NCBI GenBank assembly: GCA_963550135.1
Contig: CAUVBP010000014.1
Coordinates: 1 to 17,569, forward strand
DNA length: 17,569 nucleotides
Direction of reading: 5' to 3'
DNA from: Saccharimonas sp963550135
GTDB lineage: Bacteria > Patescibacteriota > Saccharimonadia > Saccharimonadales > Saccharimonadaceae
The position numbers and the translations under genes are program-made. Below the pieces are notes generated by a model, which was given only the letters and a program-made list of their open reading frames with translations, was not told the DNA's origin and did no database searches. Positions 1 through 5,665 of the stretch are shown one piece after another (position 1 is the first letter of the stretch; the number at the start of each line of letters is the position of its first letter).

Positions 1-734
1 GCAAACCAATAATTAGCGCTAAAAATATTAAGAAGTCGTTCGGGCAAACGCACGCGCTGCGCGGTGTCAGCCTGGATGTCGAGGCGGGCGAAGTCCTGGC
101 GATTATGGGTCCGTCGGGCTCTGGTAAGTCGACGCTGCTACACAGTTTGGCGGCGATTACCAAAGTTGATAGCGGCGAGATTGATTTCGACGGCCGGCGG
201 ATTGACAAACTGAGCGATGATCAGCGCAGTATTTTACGGCGCACCAGCTTTGGCTTTGTCTTTCAGTTTGGACAGCTGGTGCCGGAGCTAACGGCGCTGG
301 ACAATGTGGCGCTGCCACTGCTACTCAACAGTGTCAAGCGTAAAGAAGCCTATCAACAGGCGAAAACATGGCTGAATAAGGTTGAGCTGGGTAATAAAGC
401 TGACAGTATGCTTGGCGAGTTGTCGGGCGGACAAATGCAGCGCGTGGCGATCGCCCGGGCGATGGTGATTGAGCCAAAAGTGCTATTCGCTGATGAGCCG
501 ACTGGTTCGCTGGACAGTCTGAATTCAGAGAGAGTGATGGAGCTATTCATCAAAACCGCCAAAGAGCACGGCACAACAGTCATTATGGTAACGCACGAGC
601 CGACAATTGCCGCCTATGCCGACCGGGAAATTATCGTGCGCGATGGGCAAATTTCCGGCGCGGATGCAGCGGTGAATATGGCGCAGAATACCCAGCCAAA
701 TCTTAACAAAGCCAGTGCGAGGACTACCAAATGA
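1..734 (+). CDS. ABC transporter ATPase, MacB/LolD/FtsE type (5' partial)
   Basis: This is the ATP-hydrolysing subunit of a type VII (MacB/LolCDE/BceAB-like) ABC system and acts on the cytoplasmic face with the FtsX-like permease encoded next to it. The open frame runs from base 3, so the true start lies upstream of the window and only a few N-terminal residues are missing. Visible motifs in order are Walker A GPSGSGKST, a Q-loop in FGFVFQFGQLVPELTALDNV (typical of the LolD/MacB class), the signature LSGGQMQR, Walker B VLFADEPTGSLD with the catalytic Glu, and the switch His in MVTHE. All sites are intact, so it should be active. The stop overlaps the permease start (ATGA at 731-734), which indicates translational coupling. 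The family assignment is firm. The substrate (lipoprotein, peptide antibiotic or other) cannot be told from sequence. Confidence 0.93.
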   Translation, partial: KPIISAKNIKKSFGQTHALRGVSLDVEAGEVLAIMGPSGSGKSTLLHSLAAITKVDSGEIDFDGRRIDKLSDDQRSILRRTSFGFVFQFGQLVPELTALDNVALPLLLNSVKRKEAYQQAKTWLNKVELGNKADSMLGELSGGQMQRVAIARAMVIEPKVLFADEPTGSLDSLNSERVMELFIKTAKEHGTTVIMVTHEPTIAAYADREIIVRDGQISGADAAVNMAQNTQPNLNKASARTTK

Positions 735-2953
735 GTGTTAGCTGGATGTTGCTCAAAAAATCTGGCCGCCAGTCAGTAGTGCGTTTAGGCTTAACAGCGG
801 CAGCAGTAGCGCTAGGGATTATGCTGGTGTGTTATTTCGTGGCTGGCACTAACGGACTGTTGGGTCGCTCGAACCGCGTAGTCATTGGCAGTATCGCCGC
901 TGATGCAAGTAATAATACGGATTCACAAAAACCAATCAAAGGCGTCGATCCATTGAAGGTTATGGCATGGCAGCCAGGCAATACGTCGAAGTGGCGCGAT
1001 CAATCGATCAGTGTTTACTCGATGTACGGCACGGACAAGTCGCCGCAGTTTGCCAAGATGAAAACGCCGCGTCCGGGCGAATATTATATGTCGAGAGCGC
1101 TAGCAGAGTTAGTTGCTGATTATCCTGAGGATAATATTTTGGCGCGGTTTGGCAAGAACACTAAGTATTTGGGCCTAATTCCTGACGAGTATGTCGAGAC
1201 GCCAGATACGCTGATGATGGTTCGCGGTATTGATAGCCGGGAGGTGGCGCAAGCTGATACTTTGGCAAAATTACGCCAGCAGCCATCAGCGTTTGCGGAT
1301 ATTTACAAGACGGACAAAGAAGGTAAAAAGACGGTATCCTTTGATCCTTTTTCCGTGATGATTCTGGGTGTCGGCGCGACAATCTTGCTATTCCCAGTGG
1401 TAATTTTCGTGTCGGTAGCGACGCAATTAGGTGCTGCTCAGCGCGAAAAACGCTATGCGGCGCTGCGGCTGATTGGCGCTACTAAAAAACAGGTAGCGCG
1501 AGTGCTGATGCTGGAGTCGTTTTTGGCGTCGACGGTCGGTGTGCTGATAGGCTTGACGATATTTTGGCTATGGCAAGCGCCGCTGCTTAATTTCAAAATG
1601 AACGGCGAAGGTATGTGGCCAAGCGACTTGAAACTGAGCATCACGCAATACACATTAATTATCGTTCTGACGCTGGGACTGACGATGTTTGTCAATTGGC
1701 GGCGAATGCGGCGGGCGCAAATTTCGCCGCTGGGCGTGTCGCGGTCGGTTGAAAAAGTTAAAAAATTGCGGATGTGGCGAGTGTTCGTGCCAGCGATTGG
1801 TATCGCGATTTTCGCCTGGATGTCTTCCAAACTGGGCATGGACTGGTTGAATGATAATAAGGAGTCGGCTTTGCCGTTAATACTAATGACGTCGGCGCTG
1901 CTGCTGATTATGTTCGGGCTGATTTTGGCAGGTAGCTGGCTGACTAATAAGATTGCGCTGTTGTTGGCGCGCTGGTCGAATAATGCTTCGGCGTTGATTG
2001 CTGGCAAGCGTACGGCGGTGCACTCGCAAACAGTTTTTCGCAGTGTTAGCGGCGTGGTGTTGGCGCTGTTTGCTGGCAGTTTTTACTTGACGGCGACCAG
2101 CGGTATTGAGGGCTTGAACGCTCAAACAGTTAAGGATAATGGCTATTCGCAGCTGAAGGCTGGAACAGCAATGATATCTAGCCATTCGCTGCCTGATGAC
2201 ATGGCGCAAAAGCTAGCTCAACAGCCGTATATTAGCTCGGTGGCAGTGATTTATCCGCAGGAAAAGGGTAGTGCTATTCGCTGCCGCGATTTGGCGAACT
2301 ATACTGAGCATGTTTGTCCGAGTGATGCTAGCCCAGATCAATTCGCGCTGCTGAACTTTGAAGAGCCGGTTGTTAAAAACGTTAAGCTGGTTGATAAACA
2401 AATCGCTACTGACGGCGGCAAAGAATATTTGGTAACGGTCAAGCACGAAAACGACATTGATAAATTGCGAACATTGGTAGCGACCAATGCCAATAAGTAC
2501 GATTTTAACTTCGTAATTAGCGGAAGATGGGCCAAACAGCCGCATATCAATCCGTCAATTCGCGAGTTAGCTGATTTGGCTTATGTCGGCATCGGTGTGA
2601 CATTATTTGTGGCGGTGGCAAGCTTGATTGTCTCGACGATTGGCGGGCTGATGGAGCGCCGGCGCTCGCTGTACACGCTGCGGCTGGGCGGTATGCGTCT
2701 CATTCAACTGAAACGCTTGGTGATGGTTGAGTCGGTGGCGCCGCTGCTAATGACTTCGGTGCTATCTTGCGGTATTGGTGTTTGGACGGGGGCGGTATTT
2801 ACGAAAATGTTCTCGACGACGCTGAAGCCGGTGTTAACACCAACCTACTTTGCCATCGTTGGTCTTGGGCTACTGACGGCCATCATCGGTATCTACTTGA
2901 TTTTGCCGATGGTCGACAAGCTGACGCGGGCGGAGGCTAACCAAACCGAGTAG
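731..2953 (+). CDS. FtsX-like ABC transporter permease
   Basis: This membrane partner of the upstream ATPase has 740 residues. I see about ten hydrophobic segments. One is near residues 17-39, followed by an extracytoplasmic domain to about 205. A first FtsX core lies at about 206-320, with the REKRYAALRLIGATKKQVAR coupling region. A middle group of segments spans about 350-455. A second extracytoplasmic domain runs to about 610, and a second FtsX core covers about 613-730 with MERRRSLYTLRLGGMRL. This duplicated layout fits LolC/E- or Bce-like permeases that do mechanical work on periplasmic or envelope substrates rather than transmembrane import. GAGGA at 719-723 is a ribosome site seven bases before the ATG. 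Cys518 and Cys529 in the second outer domain could form a disulfide. The substrate is unknown. The gene ends in a strong terminator, closing a two-gene unit. Confidence 0.9.
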   Translation: MSVSWMLLKKSGRQSVVRLGLTAAAVALGIMLVCYFVAGTNGLLGRSNRVVIGSIAADASNNTDSQKPIKGVDPLKVMAWQPGNTSKWRDQSISVYSMYGTDKSPQFAKMKTPRPGEYYMSRALAELVADYPEDNILARFGKNTKYLGLIPDEYVETPDTLMMVRGIDSREVAQADTLAKLRQQPSAFADIYKTDKEGKKTVSFDPFSVMILGVGATILLFPVVIFVSVATQLGAAQREKRYAALRLIGATKKQVARVLMLESFLASTVGVLIGLTIFWLWQAPLLNFKMNGEGMWPSDLKLSITQYTLIIVLTLGLTMFVNWRRMRRAQISPLGVSRSVEKVKKLRMWRVFVPAIGIAIFAWMSSKLGMDWLNDNKESALPLILMTSALLLIMFGLILAGSWLTNKIALLLARWSNNASALIAGKRTAVHSQTVFRSVSGVVLALFAGSFYLTATSGIEGLNAQTVKDNGYSQLKAGTAMISSHSLPDDMAQKLAQQPYISSVAVIYPQEKGSAIRCRDLANYTEHVCPSDASPDQFALLNFEEPVVKNVKLVDKQIATDGGKEYLVTVKHENDIDKLRTLVATNANKYDFNFVISGRWAKQPHINPSIRELADLAYVGIGVTLFVAVASLIVSTIGGLMERRRSLYTLRLGGMRLIQLKRLVMVESVAPLLMTSVLSCGIGVWTGAVFTKMFSTTLKPVLTPTYFAIVGLGLLTAIIGIYLILPMVDKLTRAEANQTE

Positions 2954-2981
2954 TGTGCCTCCGGTCTGAGGACAATCTATC

Positions 2982-3019
2982 AAAAAGCGTTCCAGTTGGC
3001 GGCTGGGACGCTTTTTCTT
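2982..3019 (+). terminator. Rho-independent terminator after the FtsX-like permease
   Basis: A 13-bp stem pairs 2982-2994 (AAAAAGCGTTCCA) with 3004-3016 (TGGGACGCTTTTT), with one G-T wobble and a nine-base loop, and ends in a T run. The A-rich 5' arm means it could also work in reverse, but no gene converges on it here. It separates the efflux-type ABC pair from the amino-acid importer. Confidence 0.9.
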
Positions 3020-3038
3020 ATAAAATTCGATAAAACTC

Positions 3039-3067
3039 TTACGCTTTTGCCTGGATGCGCGTATACT
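3039..3067 (+). promoter_or_regulatory. Promoter of the amino-acid importer operon, apparently leaderless
   Basis: A near-consensus -10 box TATACT lies at 3062-3067. The best-spaced -35 candidate, TTACGC at 3039-3044 (17-bp gap), is weak. Transcription would be expected to begin about seven bases after the -10 box, which is the A of the ATG at 3075. No purine-rich ribosome site precedes that ATG, unlike almost every other gene in the window. Together this suggests a leaderless mRNA. Confidence 0.6.
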
Positions 3068-3074
3068 ATAAGTT

Positions 3075-3869
3075 ATGAAAAGGGCAAAAGCACTGCGAAA
3101 AATGGCGACTTGCCTGTTTGTAGCGGCCTTTTTAGCGATGATTAGCTGGATGCTGTATGATATACTGCAGCGCGACAGTAGCATCTCCAGCGACACCAAC
3201 GTGCTGGTCATGGGCACAAACGCGACATTTAAACCTTTTGAGTATAAAGACGGCGGCCAGGTGGTTGGCTTTGATGTCGAATTGGCGCAAGCTATTGCCA
3301 AAGACATGGGCAAAGAGCTAAAAATCGAGGATATGTCGTTTGATGGCTTGTTGCCGGCGCTTGAGAGCGGGCAAATCGATATGGCGGTGGCCGGTATGTC
3401 GGTGACTTCGGAGCGTGAGAAAAACGCGCTGTTTTCGGATCCTTACTACCAGGCGTCGCAGCGAATAATTGTACCCAAAAATAGCAAGATAGCCAATAAG
3501 TATCAATTAGAACACAAAAAAATTGCTGTGCAGCTCGGTACGACGGGCGACCAGGCAGCTTCTAAAATTAAGGGAGCGCAAGTCGTGCAATTCCCGGCAG
3601 CGCCGAATGCTTTGCAAGAATTAGCGGCTGGCAAAGTTGACGCAGCGGTGATTGACGATGCGCCGGCTAAGCAGTACGTCTCTGGGTTTCCTTCGCTCAA
3701 AATTATCAACACGCCGCTGAGTAGTGAAAGCTACGCGATCGCTTTCAAAAAGGGCAATACCGAACTGGCCGAGCATGCCAACAAAACGATTGCCAATATG
3801 AAAGCCGACGGGCGTTACCAAGCGTTGTTGCAGAAATACTTTGGCACGGCGAAGGAGCAGGCACCATGA
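3075..3869 (+). CDS. Polar amino-acid ABC transporter substrate-binding protein (family 3)
   Basis: This is the extracytoplasmic solute-binding protein of a polar amino-acid importer, 264 residues. The N-terminus is basic (MKRAKALRKM) and is followed by a hydrophobic segment at about 11-30. The only Cys there (residue 13) lies before the hydrophobic stretch, so there is no proper lipobox, and the protein is probably held by an uncleaved signal anchor or released by signal peptidase I. The body is a standard family 3 fold: FKPFEYKDGGQVVGFDVELA, then MSFDGLLPALESGQIDMAVA, then the SEREKNALFSDPYY region whose Arg usually binds the ligand carboxylate, and VDAAVIDDAPA in the second lobe. The stop overlaps the permease start (ATGA). 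Arginine or another cationic amino acid is a reasonable ligand given the arc cluster downstream, but this is an inference. Binding proteins for glutamine or other polar amino acids look alike. Confidence 0.92.
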   Translation: MKRAKALRKMATCLFVAAFLAMISWMLYDILQRDSSISSDTNVLVMGTNATFKPFEYKDGGQVVGFDVELAQAIAKDMGKELKIEDMSFDGLLPALESGQIDMAVAGMSVTSEREKNALFSDPYYQASQRIIVPKNSKIANKYQLEHKKIAVQLGTTGDQAASKIKGAQVVQFPAAPNALQELAAGKVDAAVIDDAPAKQYVSGFPSLKIINTPLSSESYAIAFKKGNTELAEHANKTIANMKADGRYQALLQKYFGTAKEQAP

Positions 3870-4588
3870 ATTTTGGCGAAGTGATTTTTGGTGACGGGCG
3901 CTGGGTTTATCTATGGCACGGACTAGAAGTAACATTGGTTTTGACAGTATTATCGGTGGCATTAGGTGTAATTATCGGCATAATTATTGCGTTGATGCGG
4001 GTATCAAAAATCCGTCCGTTTAGTTGGCTAGGGCGCTTTCCGCGGCTGAAACGTTTGGCCAGGTGGAATCCGGTGGCTGGTCTTGGACGTTTGTATGTTG
4101 AAATCATTCGCGGTACACCTCTGTTGGTGCAGCTGCTTATTATGTATTATGTAGTGTTTGGATCGTACCGTTTCATGCCGAAAATTTTCGTGGCGGCAAT
4201 CGCCTTTGGTATCAATAGCGGCGCTTATGTGGCGGAGATCATTCGTGGCGGCATAGAGAGTATTGATAATGGACAGCTAGAAGCAGCGCGGTCGCTAGGA
4301 TTGAGTTATCCACAGGCGATGCGCTACGTTATTCTACCGCAAGCGATGAAAAATTCGCTGCCAGCGTTGATTAGCGAGTGCATTGCTATGCTTAAGGAGA
4401 CGTCGGTGGTTGGATGGATTGGATTGGGTGATATCATGCGCGGTGCTGATGATATCCGTTCGTTGACAGCTACAGCATTCCAGTCGTTGTTTGCGGCGGC
4501 AGTGATGTATTTGGCATTGACAGTAATTTTCACCAAGGTGATGCGGCGTTTCGAGAAGGGAGTGCAATCTGATGATCAGGACGCGTAA
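3866..4588 (+). CDS. Polar amino-acid ABC transporter permease (HisM/GlnP family)
   Basis: This is the membrane channel subunit of the importer, 240 residues, expected to work as a homodimer because there is only one permease gene. An N-terminal hydrophobic segment at about 19-42 is followed by a cytoplasmic stretch, then the family hallmark VEIIRGTPLLVQLLIMYYV, further helices, the EAA coupling loop (EAARSLGLSYPQAMRYVILP) that contacts the ATPase, and a last helix near 205-228. The stretch between helix 1 and the IIRGTPLL motif is rich in Arg, Lys and Pro. It seems about 20 residues longer than in typical relatives of 215-220 residues, which explains the extra length. AAGGAG at 3852-3857 is a good ribosome site eight bases before the ATG. 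The gene overlaps its neighbours at both ends (4 bases and 17 bases), so the three genes are surely one operon. Confidence 0.93.
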   Translation: MNFGEVIFGDGRWVYLWHGLEVTLVLTVLSVALGVIIGIIIALMRVSKIRPFSWLGRFPRLKRLARWNPVAGLGRLYVEIIRGTPLLVQLLIMYYVVFGSYRFMPKIFVAAIAFGINSGAYVAEIIRGGIESIDNGQLEAARSLGLSYPQAMRYVILPQAMKNSLPALISECIAMLKETSVVGWIGLGDIMRGADDIRSLTATAFQSLFAAAVMYLALTVIFTKVMRRFEKGVQSDDQDA

Positions 4589-5294
4589 CTTGCGCAAATA
4601 TTTTGGATCCAACCACGTGCTGCGCGGGATTGATTTGACGATCGAGGACGGCGAAGTACTAGTGATGGTCGGGTCGAGCGGCTCGGGTAAATCGACGCTG
4701 CTAAGATGTTTGAATTTACTTGAAAAACCCACTTACGGATCGGTTTTTGTTGATGACGTTGATATCACTCAACCGCACGTTAATATTAATAAAATCCGCC
4801 AGCGTATCGGTATGGTGTTCCAGCAATTTAATCTATTCCCTAATATGACAGTGCTAGATAATATCAAATTAGCGCCTAAGAAACTACGCAGAGTATCGGA
4901 TCGTAAAGCGAATCGGCGAGCCAAAGAGCTGCTTGAGCAGGTTGGTTTAGCTAACAAAGCCAACGAATATCCGCAGCATCTGTCGGGCGGCCAGCGGCAG
5001 CGAGTGGCTATCGCTCGGGCGCTCGCTATGGAGCCAGAAGTTATGTTGTTTGATGAGCCGACTAGCGCGCTGGATCCAGAAATGATCGGCGAGGTTCTCG
5101 ATGTGATGCGCGATTTGGCTAAGCAGGGCATGACCATGGTGATTGTCACGCATGAAATGAGCTTTGCCCGTGAAGTTGGCACCCGGATGATTTTCCTTGA
5201 CAAAGGCGACATCATTGAAGACGGTCCACCTAAACAAGTAATGGATCATCCGAAGACTGAACGAGCGCGCCAGTTCTTTGATGCTGATAAATAG
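4572..5294 (+). CDS. Polar amino-acid ABC transporter ATPase (GlnQ/HisP/ArtP type)
   Basis: This cytoplasmic ATPase drives the amino-acid importer. At 240 residues it has the usual family length. Motifs are all present: Walker A GSSGSGKST at residues 34-42, Q-loop GMVFQQFNLFPNMTVLDNI, signature LSGGQRQR, Walker B VMLFDEPTSALDPEM with the catalytic Glu, and the switch His in IVTHEMSFAREV. The FDEPTSALDPEMIGEVLDVM stretch is diagnostic of the polar amino-acid subfamily. The start ATG lies inside the 3' end of the permease gene and is preceded by AAGGGAG at 4556-4562. I see no clear terminator after it, only AT-rich sequence, so read-through toward the arc cluster is possible. Confidence 0.94.
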   Translation: MIRTRNLRKYFGSNHVLRGIDLTIEDGEVLVMVGSSGSGKSTLLRCLNLLEKPTYGSVFVDDVDITQPHVNINKIRQRIGMVFQQFNLFPNMTVLDNIKLAPKKLRRVSDRKANRRAKELLEQVGLANKANEYPQHLSGGQRQRVAIARALAMEPEVMLFDEPTSALDPEMIGEVLDVMRDLAKQGMTMVIVTHEMSFAREVGTRMIFLDKGDIIEDGPPKQVMDHPKTERARQFFDADK

Positions 5295-5352
5295 CAAAAA
5301 TAGCGATAATATATTAAAATAATCTATATTACAAAGCCAAAATTATCGTCTG

Positions 5353-5568
5353 TTGAACATAAAAAATTTAAGAAATAGCGGTCAGAACAAAAACATTAAG
5401 GATGAAACGCGTAGATTGTTACTACCATATATCGTTGTACTGAGTGTGATACTATTTTACCAGTATTTGCTGCAGTATCTAATATTGCATAAAAATAGTC
5501 ATCTAAATCAGCCAACGCAGGTGCAGTCTATCATCCAGCAATATTGGACAGCGCCGACTACTTGATTT
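5353..5568 (+). CDS. Possible small single-pass membrane protein
   Basis: I do not recognise this 70-residue frame. It would start with TTG, has no ribosome site and has no in-frame ATG. The translation looks protein-like: a basic and polar N-terminus, one hydrophobic span at about residues 22-46 (LLLPYIVVLSVILFYQYLL and onward) and a polar Gln-rich tail. Its base composition is more AT-rich than the neighbouring genes, so it could be a decayed gene, a recent arrival or chance. A small membrane protein helping the importer upstream or the arc system downstream is conceivable, but nothing in the sequence shows it. Conservation of the reading frame in relatives would decide the matter. Confidence 0.3.
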
Positions 5569-5582
5569 AGCCGAGAAAAGGC

Positions 5583-5610
5583 TTGCATAAGCGGCATAAA
5601 TCTATATAAT
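5583..5610 (+). promoter_or_regulatory. Promoter of the arc (arginine deiminase) cluster
   Basis: A perfect -10 box TATAAT (5605-5610) lies 16 bases after TTGCAT (5583-5588), which matches the -35 consensus at four of six positions. Transcription would start near 5617 and give a leader of about 50 bases before the fusion gene. The octamer CTATATAA occurs at 5602-5609 and again at 5616-5623, overlapping the -10 box and the expected start, so a regulator could bind there. No clear ArgR box is seen. Confidence 0.75.
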
Positions 5611-5655
5611 GAAAACTATATAAGTAAATAAACAATGAATCATTTAGATCATAGC

Positions 5656-5660
5656 GGAGG
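5656..5660 (+). promoter_or_regulatory. Ribosome binding site that fixes the fusion gene start at GTG 5666
   Basis: GGAGG at 5656-5660 lies five bases before GTG at 5666. The upstream in-frame GTG at 5660 overlaps this site and cannot be the start. The protein therefore begins MNQKPLQ, two residues shorter than the longest open frame. Confidence 0.85.
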
Positions 5661-5665
5661 TGGGC

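Larger units (their letters stand above)
5295..5665 (+). other. Intergenic region between importer and arc cluster
   Basis: This gap of about 370 bases is richer in A and T than its surroundings. It holds one doubtful small membrane ORF (5353-5568), the arc promoter (5583-5610), a tandem CTATATAA repeat (5602-5609 and 5616-5623), a short leader of about 50 bases and the ribosome site of the fusion gene. I find no convincing terminator, tRNA or structured RNA here. A four-base AGCC/GGCT hairpin near 5569-5584 is too weak to call. Confidence 0.7.

Noticed and set aside
1453..2007. Long reverse-strand open frame of 184 codons inside the FtsX-like permease gene.
   Set aside because: It is an antisense shadow of a clear coding gene, has no ribosome site and its translation resembles no protein family.
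5304..5331. AATATA/TATATT inverted repeat after the importer ATPase gene, considered as its terminator.
   Set aside because: It is only six A-T pairs with no GC core and no T tract.
5635..5652. ATGA...TCAT imperfect dyad before the fusion gene, considered as an ArgR box.
   Set aside because: It needs a bulge to pair and does not match the known arginine-repressor operator pattern well.
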